In this document: piece by piece, positions 15,501 through 24,448 of the stretch | How positions within the stretch are numbered: the stretch's first letter is position 1 | How the letters are laid out: the number at the start of each line of letters is the position of its first letter | Assembly: GCA_021732975.1 (NCBI GenBank) | Contig: JAKFWC010000018.1 | Coordinates: forward strand, 1 to 46,170 | Direction of reading: 5' to 3' | DNA: 46,170 nucleotides | Source of the DNA: Planctomycetaceae bacterium | Lineage (GTDB): Bacteria > Planctomycetota > Planctomycetia > Planctomycetales > Planctomycetaceae | Notes under the pieces: generated by a model | Told to the model about the DNA's origin: nothing | Seen by the model: the letters and a program-made list of their open reading frames with translations, nothing else | Database searches by the model: none | Made by a program: the position numbers and the translations under genes

Positions 15501-18500
15501 GGAAGCAGCCCGGCCATTCGCGATGACATCATTCGACTGTCCGAAGAGTTTCACATTATCACGCCGTATACATCGCTGCTGGTGTTGGAGACCGATGCCG
15601 ATCGCGAGCGCTTCGGGGTCAAACGCCGTTATGAAATGCGCGACGGTGAACGGTTCTTCGCTGAGGGACGAGATGCCGCGCAGTTTGAATTACTGCAAAC
15701 TCAGATGAAACGGGCGGGCAACTGGCGGCAGGGACTGCGGCGGAACGCGTTACTTAGCCTGCGGAACTGGGGTCGCGACACGAATGTGTTTCAGCAGGAA
15801 GTCGACCTGCTCCGTCGCGGCGATCGACTCCGCAGCCTTTCCAGTACCACCCCGTCCCGACCCATATCCGGGCCGATGGGCGGTGTCGAGGCGTATTGGT
15901 TTGGTCGCGATGGTAGCGGCGTCTTTCAACGTGGCGGAGAAGCGCAACCAGACGATTTTGGTCGCATGTCGGGAGGCTTTGGCGGAGGAGGTTATGCCAA
16001 CGGCTTCCTCGGCGATTTCAGCAGTCCGGAAGATCGACTCGAAATCACGAATGAGAGTTTCGCTGATGAAGCTCCTGAAAAGAAGCTCGCGGAACTTGCT
16101 GAGCTTGATGATGCGACAAAAGCCGAAGTCTTTGATCGTGACTTCGATGGCTTTTATGAGGAAGATCGCAAGACGAACAAGCCCCGCGGCAGTCTGATGG
16201 CGGCGGGACAACCGATGGACTCGCGATCCTTCGGTGGCTTCCTGACCGATAAGGAAAGTCTGGGGAAGCGATCCAGTCTGGCCTTGTACGATGTTCAATC
16301 GGCTGCCGGTGGATTCGCCGGCCGGAAGGCGCAGGGACGGTATCAAACGGTATTGCCGTCGAACGACTTCCCCTGGCTGACGACCCTCTTCCCGTCACTC
16401 GCGGATCCGTCGGTTCCCCGTGTCCCGCCAACCCCGGTCGAATGGTCGGCCGAGGCAATCGCCTTGTCCAAGAGCCTGCTCCGCACGAATTCACTGCGTG
16501 AGTTGCCGGGCGGGATCGAACTGCACCGCACCACGGAATCTCATGACCCGCGCTGGAATCGGCAAACGGGAACGCATCGCGATCTCGTGATTCTGTCGTC
16601 GCGAGAATGGCTGGCACGTCCGTTGAACGCCGGGGTTGATGTCGTGGTGAACTACTGTCGCGACAACGAACGTGGCGTGTTCTCGTCGATGATGCAACTC
16701 GGCCGTCGCCGAGCCGCAATAGACGCCGATCGTCACGAACCACCATTGGGATTGCTTGATTTGTCACTCGCCCCGATTCATGAGTCGTACTGGCACTACA
16801 CGGCCAAGGTGGAGCCCGCGGGTGAGAATCGAACCACGCTGGTACTGCGACATGAGTCCTCGAAATCGACGGTGCGGCATCTCGTGGATACGTCCCGGCA
16901 TGTCGTGCTGCGGAGTGAACATCAAACCGACGGTCAACCGCCGACAGTGACCACGTTCGATGACTTTATCGAACTCGGCGGTCGCTGGTGGGCCCGCAAG
17001 ATCGCACACACCGATGAGAAAGGCCGATTGACATCGCAGTCGGTGTTGAAACTCGAATCTCTCGCTGCCGAGCAATTTCAGCAGAAGTTGACCGCAGAAC
17101 TGGCTCCGCTGGCGCAGGTGCAATTGCTGTCACAACCATTCATGACATTGAAAAAGGCCCGCCAGGCCGTCGCTGATGGAACTGCGAGCTTCGATGCTCA
17201 TCTGCGGATGGCATTGCATTTCGCGTCCCTGCAACAGTGGGACGACATGACCAAGCACATCACGGCCATCGAAGCGCAAGCCGCGAACAAGCCCGGCCTG
17301 CGCTGGTTGCGGACGATCATCAATGCGGCGATCCGTCGTCATGATGATGCCCGGCTGACACTCCTCGCGGAAGCCAAAAAACTGGTCGAGCAACCGCAGC
17401 CGTTCGATCTTCCGCGGGCTACTTTTGTGATCGGGCAATCATACTCGGTCACCGCCTGGCCGGAGTTCACCCAATTGCTCGATCTGTTGATGCCGGTTTA
17501 CGATCGACAGCCGGCGGAACTCCACGCTAAAGCCACGTGGAACGAGTATCGCATCCAGAGCTTCGACGCCTTGCAGCGAAAGTCGGACGCGTTGGCATTG
17601 GCCAGGCAACGGGCCATCGAACAACCCTGGCACGTCCATTGGCAGACCGATTACGCCTCGCGACTGATGGCGGCTGGTCAACCGGAAGCCGCGTATGCGT
17701 GGCTGCAGCAGGAACTCGACCGTAAAGTCGATCGTCCGGGCCAGGAGGAAGAAGCTCTGCGAACCGCGATCGCCGAGCAATATCGCACGCAAACCCGTTG
17801 GGACGATCTGCTGAAATTCACGTCCGAATGGATTGCCCGCGAACCGGAATCGCCCTCGTACTATTCACCCTATGCGATGCATCTGTCCGCCTTGGTTTAT
17901 GCGGGAAAGCTGGACGTGGCGTATGCCCTCGGCGAACAATGGTTGAAGGACGCTCAGCGTGACGGACCGTTGTCCAAACCCACCCGGGCGCGACTCGAGG
18001 CGGCACTCAATTTTGCATCGGGGAATGCGTATCAGCTGTCGTTCTATCGCATGCCCGCGCGGTGGTATGGACCGCTGGCTGACACGGCCCGGTACTTCCT
18101 GACGCATCGCGAGGAGTTGGACATCGTCCAGCGCGCGACCGGCCATCATCAGTTTGCCGAGAGTGACTATGCCGATGAACTCCGCGGCGAATGGTTCCGG
18201 TTGTTGCAGCGCGAGGCCGCGACATTGCCGCCAGCCAAGGTGCAGCATCTCGTGGGTTGGGGGTTATCCGGCCGGATGCAGGTGACGGAACCCATCGCCG
18301 GGCGGACGCAACTACTCGCACAGGAAATCCCGGACGCCATGTGGACGGAGATCGCGACCGTCCTGCGAAAACGATGGGAGGCCGCGGAAAAGCCCGCCGA
18401 CAAGCATCTGCTCAGTGAAACACTGCGATCAATCTACACCACGCGGTTCCGGTCCACGCTGTTGTTGCCGTTTCTGCGCGAACGATTGGCGTCCGCCCAC

Positions 18501-21500
18501 AAAGATCACCTTGCCGGTTATCGCTCGGCCTTGTTCGACGAACTCCTGGCGACCGCGTGGACAACCGAGATCGAAACGGAATCGTTCCAACGGCTGCACG
18601 ACTTGTTGGAGATCGACGATGTCCATGCCCGCCTGCAATCGCAACTGCCGGCACTCTACCGCTGGGTCGATGCCATGGTGGCGAATCGGCAAGCCGCGGC
18701 ATTGAAGACGTTCCAGGACGCCGGGGGGCAACAGGAACTCACCCGTAAGGAACTCGCGGCGAAGAAGACCGAATTCCGTACCGCGGCGTTGAAAGAATTG
18801 GCGGCGCATCTCGCCGAACTGTTACCGATGGAAGCCGAACCGCTGGCTGTCTGGATTCGGATGGAGCGGCTATGGTTGCTCGGGCAGTTCAACGAAGGCC
18901 AAGCTGAAACGGGAGCGGAATGCTGGGCGATTCTCGGCGAAGTCCCTCCAAAACCGCCGGTCGAAGACGAAGACGAGGCGGACCCGGACACCCTGCGTCG
19001 CGACATTGAGGAAACCTTCCGGACGCTCCTGCAACGGCGGGCCTTGACGACGGTCACTGCTCTCGCGACCCGCCAGCAAGCCACTCCGGCTTCCATCGAA
19101 CGCCTGCTGAACTATCTCGACGCCGGCGTTGCCCAGGGGAGCGACACCGCGGACGCCTGGAAACAGGAAAAGCTACGCTTGTTGATCGCGATCGACCGTC
19201 CGGATGATCTCGACCGGCAACTTCGCGCCTGGGCACAAACCGATGGCAGCACCGCGCCGTGGCGCGTCCTGCTCGCTCATCTAGCCGCCGAACGCGGACA
19301 AATCGCCGAAGCCATCACGCTCTTTGAAGCGGCCGAGAAGGACAAACTGCTGACGTTTGCCGACTATCGCATGCTCGCCGATTGGTATCTCGTTACCAAT
19401 CGCCGGGCCGATGCCGATCGTGCGAAGCTGGAAGCCATGTTGCAGACGCCCGAACACATTCTGTCCAACACGGTGAATCAGTACCGCTATCGCTGGATGC
19501 GGACCGACATTGCGCTGCCGAGCGAACTCGATGAGCAGACGTTGTTGATCTATCGCGCATTGTTCCGCAAGTCGGCGAATCCCGAAAACTATCTCTACAT
19601 CCTGCGCGACCAGTACGCAGCGTGCCGAGACTTCCGGTTGCTGCAGATGTTGCCCGAAGCGATGCTCGGCCGTTCGCCGCAGCAGGTGTATGCGTTTATT
19701 CAAGCCGTCCGTACGCAGTTACTGCATGAAGTCCGCAACGAAGCGACCGCCGATGAGATTCTCGCGGGGATTACCAAGCTCCGTGAAGGCGAACGGACAG
19801 CGACCGACCTGCGGGCGCTCGATTTGCTGGAAGCCACTGTCGAGCGGCAATCGTCCGAGGTCCTGAATCAACCCGGACCGCACGTCGCCGCATGTCTGGC
19901 AGCGATGAAGCGAGCTTTTGATCGCGACTGGCAACTGGGCGAACCAGTACAGATGGCGAACTTCCTCTATCAATGGGGCGGATTACCCAAACCGGAATTG
20001 GTGGAAGAACAGCTTCGTGAACTGCGGGAACTGCAGAAGCGTGCGGCCGACGATCCGCGTGCGCATCTCCTCATCACCAACGATCTCGCCAACTTGCTCG
20101 GATGGTCATACAGCAAGAAGGATGAAGCGATCCGCGAGTTGGAAGCTGAAGTCCGCAGCTATGCCCAACGGCACGACGGACGCTGGCCGCATCAGGACAG
20201 CCAGGTGCTCGGCAGCTTCATCAGCCTGTATGAAGGCGCAACACAACATGCTGCGGGCGAAGCCGTGCTGTTGCAGTTCCGCGCCAAACCGGAGCACGCT
20301 GAACAAATCGAATGGATCGACCAGCGGCTGATCACACTCTACAACCACGCGCTTGAACATCAAGGCGCAGTGACGCTCGGTAACGGCGATAAACTGTTCG
20401 CCAATCTGGTGAAGCGGATCCTCAAAGAGATCGACGCGGCCCCGAACGAAAATGTGCGCTACGACCGCGTGAGTCGTATTGTTACGACATTCGACATTGC
20501 ACATCGCCGCCAGATCAAGGGGGCACACGAAGCGTTACGATCGTTCGCCTACGAAACAATGCCCGCTCTGTTGCTCAAGCAGCAATCGACGTATCGCAAC
20601 ACGGCCCAGGTTCTGCTGGCGACGATGATCACCGCACTCGGCCCGGCGGAGGGTTTGCGGTATGCCATTGAGCGCGTCGAGCAATATCCTGCGCGGCTCG
20701 AAATTCAGTGGGACAACGCCTGGAATGCGTTCGGGTACGAACTCGCCCGGCAACGTGAAGCGGCATCCAGCGCGGGGACCGATATCGCGGCCCTCGAAAC
20801 ACGGTTGCTGAAACTCGCTGTGGATCGGATTCAACGCGATCTCCGCGGCAACGAGGGGAACAGCCAGTACCTTTATTACCGGCACTACGGCCACTTCTGG
20901 TCGGCCAAAGCGCAGGACTTCGCCAAAGCCGCAGAAGCCGTGCTGGCGGAACGACCGACCTCCGGTCGACGGGCGGTGATCGTCGCCAATTACCTCTACA
21001 ACGGGCTTGATCTCAAACCGCGGGCGATCGAAGTCCTGCACATCGTTCATCGCAAGGCCGTGCTCGATGAAGGCGGGCAGACTCAGTTGGTGAATTGGCT
21101 CGAATATGCGAATCGGTATGCGGAGATGATCCCAATTCTCGAACCGCTCATCACGACGCGGCCCGACAACATGAACTACCGCGTGCAATTGATGGTGGCG
21201 TACCATCGAACCGCGCGACCGCAGCAGATGCAGGAACTCCGTCAACAATCCGATGAGTACTTCCACGCCGGTGGCCGATGGACCGAAGGCAACATCGCCG
21301 CGTTGGCTTACGGTTGCTTCCGCTGTAACGAACACAATCAAGCTGTGAAGTACTACACGGAAGCGATCGCGCTCCATCAGCGGACGTACGACGGCAGCCC
21401 GATGAACGACGGCACGCTCTCCAGTTACTACGGCACGCTCGCCTCGGCCCACTCGGCACTCGGTCACACGCGGGAAGCCGTCGATGCCGCGACCGCTGCC

Positions 21501-22199
21501 ATTGTCTGCTGGAGTCCGCGTCACGAACAACGCCAACATCAATTGAACACGCTCGATGCCATCATCTCCGCGGCAAAAGACCTGGATGATTACGTCGCGC
21601 ACCTCGATGCCGAAGCCGCGAAATCGGGACAGGACAGCCCGCTTGTGCGGAAGTCGATCGGCAAGGCGTATCAATCCCGCAGTCAGCATGCCAAAGCGGT
21701 TCCACAATTCGCGATCGCTCTCGAACTGCAGCCGTTCGACAAGCAAGTCCATCAAGCGCTCATCGCCTGTTACGACACACTGCAACAACCCGACAAAGCC
21801 GCGAAGCAGTTATTGAAGCTGATCGATTTTGATCGTCACGACCTCGCGCTCTACACGCAGTTGGCCGACCGTTACAAACAGAACGAAGCGGAAGCCGAAC
21901 GGGCGGCGACATCGATCATCGAAGCGGCTCCGAATGAATCCGAAAACCACACGGCGATGGCAGAACTACGTCAAAAACAGGACCGCTGGGACGAAGCGAT
22001 CCCGCATTGGCAGCGCGTGTCTGAGCTGAGAAAGCTCGAACCCACGGGATTGCTGAAACTCGCCGCGGCACAAATCCACCAGAAGCAATGGCCCGCTGCA
22101 AAGGAAACCGTCACCCGCCTGCAAAAGGGTGAATGGCCTTCCCGGTTCAGCAATATTCAGAACGAGACGCGACAACTTCAGGAGCAGTTACCCAAGTGA
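12555..22199 (+). CDS. Giant 3214-residue membrane protein: FecR-like, VIT, vWA and tetratricopeptide-like regions
   Basis: One open frame of 9.6 kb. Visible order: a soluble N-terminus of about 90 residues without a zinc motif; one membrane helix (about 93-111, RGVAAVAASVVALVLWL); a LolA-like beta region (about 116-300, MENLRSAHTLQFRLIQ); a FecR-like beta segment (about 310-392). Next come a VIT domain (about 455-590, YHKVSVEIRDQIARTTIEES) and a vWA domain with a complete MIDAS set (DTSAS 713-717, T783, D807). After these are a glycine-rich spot (GGFGGGGYANG, about 1140), a second LolA-like stretch (about 1370-1510), and about 1700 residues of helical repeats ending in clear TPR-like units. 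It follows the ECF sigma gene by 21 bases, so the N-terminus may restrain sigma while the rest senses outside. The start is GTG 12555 or ATG 12567. Confidence 0.85.
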   Translation: MTDAMTIEILPDPEERRLAALLRAADRDAAPFDAALIAALEEAAAQAFLSASNEPITVESQIVGNSVPPSAVEAPSLPTNSPARRSKMFTLLYRGVAAVAASVVALVLWLNPYASPVRGAVPFAQVMENLRSAHTLQFRLIQSTTGTPTEADVWFRAPGLVRREETPQRYQIAAGSRWWQIDETENSVTVGDSPWFQSPQMPVDLLALLDVGVTDPAALLSAQPVRRESYAGRVCHVYHVDVPTDSDHVEIEAFVDTQTHQLVLLRALSSAKRQAVAVAPLAQLELVAVNTNVADDKFVVSKSLSEDGRIGKVSAAQGVVVLRPMLAKRWTPVCRETVLKPGDWLRTEHRGPNAIKVTLTSSVELTLGPGSLLECISPTQARLHSGQAQVSIPQQTTDKPPTFVLLAPRAGDRQFHPGDKQLLRTDREDKLVDVPAAPVWLTGFEGTSNNESLGSLIVNLPDGRNEPLTVGYHKVSVEIRDQIARTTIEESFVNHTAARLEGVFHFPLPQDASISGFGMWIGNDLIEADVVEKQRAREIYETILREKRDPGLLEWTSGNLFKARVFPIEPRSEKRVKIVYTQVLPLRAQRYRYTYGLRSDLLQTKPLRELSLSVTVNSALPLKSITCPSHGVRTQQTEHSAQVEFTAQEYTPTRDFEVVCELDRTQADVVAIPHRRGDDGYLLVQLSPPGGQGNWQREVLPDGQPLHVVLLCDTSASMNSEKRQQQTEFVMTVLASLGIDDRFQLAACDVGTVWAFGEPVVASEANIAAARQFLDERLSLGWTNLDRVFADVIQKAPADAHVIYIGDGIVSAGDTDASNFVKRINLLFGTNTEANKDKRRTFHAIGVGSTTELIALRGIALSGGGSVRMIAGEQSPSVVALELLNEVAQPGLRDLKVEFKGVKTAAVYPDRLPNLPAGMQQILVARYLPQGADQQGEIVVTGRRGNENVRFAAKVAFKDAEEGNSFIPRLWARSHLDQLLAQGSSPAIRDDIIRLSEEFHIITPYTSLLVLETDADRERFGVKRRYEMRDGERFFAEGRDAAQFELLQTQMKRAGNWRQGLRRNALLSLRNWGRDTNVFQQEVDLLRRGDRLRSLSSTTPSRPISGPMGGVEAYWFGRDGSGVFQRGGEAQPDDFGRMSGGFGGGGYANGFLGDFSSPEDRLEITNESFADEAPEKKLAELAELDDATKAEVFDRDFDGFYEEDRKTNKPRGSLMAAGQPMDSRSFGGFLTDKESLGKRSSLALYDVQSAAGGFAGRKAQGRYQTVLPSNDFPWLTTLFPSLADPSVPRVPPTPVEWSAEAIALSKSLLRTNSLRELPGGIELHRTTESHDPRWNRQTGTHRDLVILSSREWLARPLNAGVDVVVNYCRDNERGVFSSMMQLGRRRAAIDADRHEPPLGLLDLSLAPIHESYWHYTAKVEPAGENRTTLVLRHESSKSTVRHLVDTSRHVVLRSEHQTDGQPPTVTTFDDFIELGGRWWARKIAHTDEKGRLTSQSVLKLESLAAEQFQQKLTAELAPLAQVQLLSQPFMTLKKARQAVADGTASFDAHLRMALHFASLQQWDDMTKHITAIEAQAANKPGLRWLRTIINAAIRRHDDARLTLLAEAKKLVEQPQPFDLPRATFVIGQSYSVTAWPEFTQLLDLLMPVYDRQPAELHAKATWNEYRIQSFDALQRKSDALALARQRAIEQPWHVHWQTDYASRLMAAGQPEAAYAWLQQELDRKVDRPGQEEEALRTAIAEQYRTQTRWDDLLKFTSEWIAREPESPSYYSPYAMHLSALVYAGKLDVAYALGEQWLKDAQRDGPLSKPTRARLEAALNFASGNAYQLSFYRMPARWYGPLADTARYFLTHREELDIVQRATGHHQFAESDYADELRGEWFRLLQREAATLPPAKVQHLVGWGLSGRMQVTEPIAGRTQLLAQEIPDAMWTEIATVLRKRWEAAEKPADKHLLSETLRSIYTTRFRSTLLLPFLRERLASAHKDHLAGYRSALFDELLATAWTTEIETESFQRLHDLLEIDDVHARLQSQLPALYRWVDAMVANRQAAALKTFQDAGGQQELTRKELAAKKTEFRTAALKELAAHLAELLPMEAEPLAVWIRMERLWLLGQFNEGQAETGAECWAILGEVPPKPPVEDEDEADPDTLRRDIEETFRTLLQRRALTTVTALATRQQATPASIERLLNYLDAGVAQGSDTADAWKQEKLRLLIAIDRPDDLDRQLRAWAQTDGSTAPWRVLLAHLAAERGQIAEAITLFEAAEKDKLLTFADYRMLADWYLVTNRRADADRAKLEAMLQTPEHILSNTVNQYRYRWMRTDIALPSELDEQTLLIYRALFRKSANPENYLYILRDQYAACRDFRLLQMLPEAMLGRSPQQVYAFIQAVRTQLLHEVRNEATADEILAGITKLREGERTATDLRALDLLEATVERQSSEVLNQPGPHVAACLAAMKRAFDRDWQLGEPVQMANFLYQWGGLPKPELVEEQLRELRELQKRAADDPRAHLLITNDLANLLGWSYSKKDEAIRELEAEVRSYAQRHDGRWPHQDSQVLGSFISLYEGATQHAAGEAVLLQFRAKPEHAEQIEWIDQRLITLYNHALEHQGAVTLGNGDKLFANLVKRILKEIDAAPNENVRYDRVSRIVTTFDIAHRRQIKGAHEALRSFAYETMPALLLKQQSTYRNTAQVLLATMITALGPAEGLRYAIERVEQYPARLEIQWDNAWNAFGYELARQREAASSAGTDIAALETRLLKLAVDRIQRDLRGNEGNSQYLYYRHYGHFWSAKAQDFAKAAEAVLAERPTSGRRAVIVANYLYNGLDLKPRAIEVLHIVHRKAVLDEGGQTQLVNWLEYANRYAEMIPILEPLITTRPDNMNYRVQLMVAYHRTARPQQMQELRQQSDEYFHAGGRWTEGNIAALAYGCFRCNEHNQAVKYYTEAIALHQRTYDGSPMNDGTLSSYYGTLASAHSALGHTREAVDAATAAIVCWSPRHEQRQHQLNTLDAIISAAKDLDDYVAHLDAEAAKSGQDSPLVRKSIGKAYQSRSQHAKAVPQFAIALELQPFDKQVHQALIACYDTLQQPDKAAKQLLKLIDFDRHDLALYTQLADRYKQNEAEAERAATSIIEAAPNESENHTAMAELRQKQDRWDEAIPHWQRVSELRKLEPTGLLKLAAAQIHQKQWPAAKETVTRLQKGEWPSRFSNIQNETRQLQEQLPK

Positions 22200-22211
22200 T
22201 CGATCCACACT

Positions 22212-22232
22212 TCGCGGTTTCGCACACCGCGA
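22212..22232 (+). terminator. Short hairpin after the giant gene (weak terminator candidate)
   Basis: TCGCGGT (22212-22218) pairs with ACCGCGA (22226-22232) across a 7-base loop, 13 bases past the stop at 22199. There is no T-run, so intrinsic termination is uncertain. Confidence 0.3.
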
Positions 22233-22380
22233 TGAATCTGTCTTGGTGCGATCGGTAATCACCGAGAAGCAAACCGCGCGGGGCGTGAAACCGCAAAGAG
22301 TTTAGAGCGAGTTGCGGATTGAACTGACGCAAATGGGGAGGAGTGGATCGAGCGCTGAACGACCTTGAAAAGGAGTTTGG

Positions 22381-22855
22381 CATGGCGAAGAGCAGGTCGC
22401 TTGTGGTGCGAACGATTCCTCGGCCGTCACGGGCGGAGATCCTGGCGTTGTCTGTCCAGGGACTCGGGACTTACGTTGCACGAGTTGAAGGTCGAACCCG
22501 GCACGACATTGCATCCTGGTACGCTGTGTCGCGCGCTGCAGAAGCTCAAGTTCGCGTTCAAAAAAGGCGTGAAAGCGGCGGAGCAGGATCGGTCAGATGT
22601 CGTCGAGCGGCGCGCGGCGGGGGTGGGAAACAACTGGGTCTCGATCCCGAAAAGGTCTTGTTTCTGGATGAATGCGAGGCGAAGACGAACCTGGTGCGGA
22701 CGCATGGTCGTGCGTCGGTCGGGACGCGGTTGGTGGCGAAGGTGCCGCATGGGCATGGGAAGTCAACAACGTTCGTCTCCGCACTGGGACGACGCGGCTG
22801 GGACATGAACATGCCGCGTGTCTCAGCAGCTTGTACGGGGACGCACGCCTGGCAT
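22381..22855 (+). pseudogene. Decayed IS630-family transposase (frameshifted and truncated)
   Basis: Two forward frames must be joined to read a transposase. The first gives LTLHELKVEPGTTLHPGTLC and ALQKLKFAFKKGVKAAEQDR (helix-turn-helix to linker). The second gives LGLDPEKVLFLDECEAKTNL and VAKVPHGHGKSTTFVSAL (first catalytic aspartate in FLDE, then the PHGH-x-K-(S/T)-TTF motif). The frame changes within the G-rich run near 22610-22630. An ATG at 22381 (MAKSRSL) may be the old start, with part of the N-terminal region missing. The second aspartate, the glutamate and the C-terminus are absent. The rest of 22200-22990 holds a small hairpin and a repeat. Confidence 0.75.
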
Positions 22856-22893
22856 GATGGTTACTGCTATGTAATCGGGCCCCAAAAATTTAG

Positions 22894-22929
22894 AGCCCAG
22901 GATTGCCCGTGCAGAGGCAACCCTGGGCT
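22894..22929. repeat. Small palindromic repeat AGCCCAGGNTTGCC
   Basis: AGCCCAGGATTGCC (22894-22907) and GGCAACCCTGGGCT (22916-22929) form a 14-base stem with one mismatch and an 8-base loop. It lies between the IS630 remnant and the 3' end of thrC, where it could act as a transcription end or be a dispersed REP-like unit. Confidence 0.7.
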
Positions 22930-22991
22930 ATGCAACGTAATCCCCCTTCGGAAGAAATGCTGATGTATCCGATTCCAGATCGGAACTTCGG

Positions 22992-24383
22992 TCAGACGCC
23001 GAGCGCTTCGATAATCTTCTGCAGATTGTTCTCCACCACCGTCGGCGAATTTGCATAGGCAGCGGAAGTGACGCCCTGCTTGCGCAGTTTCTCGTCGAAG
23101 AGTTCGCGGTTCCCGGAGTGATAGGCGACCGTGGCGTCGGGATCTTTCAGTTGATGCCCGGTGAGGATGCAGACCACGCGGTCACTCGGGGCGATTACGC
23201 CTTCGGCTCGCAGCAGTTTGGCCCCGGCGACACTCGCGGCACTCGCCGGTTCACAACCAAAACCACCTGCGCCGACTTGCGCTTTGGCATCGAGAATCTC
23301 CTGATCGGACACCTCGCGGACAACGCCGTTGCAGGTTTCGAGAGCGCGGAGACACTTCTTCAAATTGACGGGGCGGTTGATTTCGATTGCACTGGCGAGG
23401 GTCGAAGCCCGACGTTTCTCGGCATCCATCGTGGCGAAAAAACTGTCGATCATCGCATCATCGGTGCGGCCGCCGTTCCAGCGGAGGCCTTGTTGCTGAT
23501 AGAGCCGGTAAAGTGTGTTCGCGCCCGCGGCATTGATGACGGCAAGGCGCGGAATCTTGTTGATGAGACCCAGCGCTTTCAACTCGGCGAAGGCTTTGCC
23601 GAACGCGCTCGAGTTACCGAGGTTGCCGCCGGGGACGACGATCCAGTCGGGCGGTTCCCACGCGAGGGCCTCCAGCACCCGGTACATGATCGTCTTCTGG
23701 CCTTCGAGCCGAAACGGGTTCACGCTGTTGCAGAGATAGATGCCACGCTCGCCGGACACTTCACGGACCCGTTCGAGCGCGTCGTCGAAATCGCCGAGGA
23801 TTTGCAGTGTTTTCGCATCGTAATCCAAGGCTTGGGACAGCTTGCCATACGCGATTTTTCCGCTGCCGACGAAGACGACCACGCGGAAGAGTTGAGCGGT
23901 GCTGGCATAGATCGCGAGTGACGCGCTGGTGTTGCCGGTCGACGCACACGCGGCCATTTTCGCACCGACCATGTGGGCGTGTGTCGCCGCGGCGGTCATG
24001 CCGTTGTCTTTGAAGCTGCCTGACGGATTGAGTCCTTCGTATTGCAGAAAGAGCTGGCCCGCATTGCTTCCGACATACTTCCCGACCGCATTCGATTGCT
24101 GCAGGATCGTCTGGCCTTCACCGATGGTGACGATACTGTTCTCCGGTGCCCACGGGAGGAGATTGCGGAACCGCCATACGCCGCTGTAGTCGAGCGGGTT
24201 GCGACGGTTCGCCCACCGCGCTTCAAACTCACGCAGCGATTCCGGCACCGGTAGACAGTTCCAGTCATATTCCAAATCGAGCAGGCTGCCACACGCGGTA
24301 CACGCGGTGAGGACTTCGCTCACGGAGTAGGTCTTGCCGCAATCGGGATGGATACAGCGTTGAAACGCAAGGTCGGTCGACAT
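22992..24383 (-). CDS. thrC: Threonine synthase
   Basis: The 463-residue protein converts O-phosphohomoserine to threonine. It begins [20 protein letters not shown] and has Cys10, Cys15, Cys28 and Cys31 arranged like a small zinc ribbon, as in the long threonine synthase subgroup. The PLP lysine is K125 in [13 protein letters not shown]. Other fold-type II motifs are [16 protein letters not shown] and [16 protein letters not shown] (phosphate-binding region). [20 protein letters not shown] near the C-terminus is typical. The frame stays open upstream to 24764, but that stretch has a non-coding composition, so the ATG at 24383 is chosen. The citrate-synthase-like gene ends 65 bases upstream on the same strand. 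Confidence 0.93.
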   Translation of the reverse strand: MSTDLAFQRCIHPDCGKTYSVSEVLTACTACGSLLDLEYDWNCLPVPESLREFEARWANRRNPLDYSGVWRFRNLLPWAPENSIVTIGEGQTILQQSNAVGKYVGSNAGQLFLQYEGLNPSGSFKDNGMTAAATHAHMVGAKMAACASTGNTSASLAIYASTAQLFRVVVFVGSGKIAYGKLSQALDYDAKTLQILGDFDDALERVREVSGERGIYLCNSVNPFRLEGQKTIMYRVLEALAWEPPDWIVVPGGNLGNSSAFGKAFAELKALGLINKIPRLAVINAAGANTLYRLYQQQGLRWNGGRTDDAMIDSFFATMDAEKRRASTLASAIEINRPVNLKKCLRALETCNGVVREVSDQEILDAKAQVGAGGFGCEPASAASVAGAKLLRAEGVIAPSDRVVCILTGHQLKDPDATVAYHSGNRELFDEKLRKQGVTSAAYANSPTVVENNLQKIIEALGV

Positions 24384-24448
24384 GAGGAGTGAGTTCGTTG
24401 CTAGGAGTTGGAAATTCAAAGAGACCCACGATTCGGAAACCGTGGGCT

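Noticed and set aside
20535..21788. 417-residue open frame on the reverse strand inside the giant gene
   Set aside because: It lies wholly within the giant gene, has no ribosome site or recognisable motif, and its composition is that of an antisense shadow in GC-rich DNA.
22381..22963. Intact novel gene in the forward frame from 22343 to 22963
   Set aside because: Only its middle part resembles a transposase, and the N-terminal match is in another frame; it is a decayed IS630 copy.
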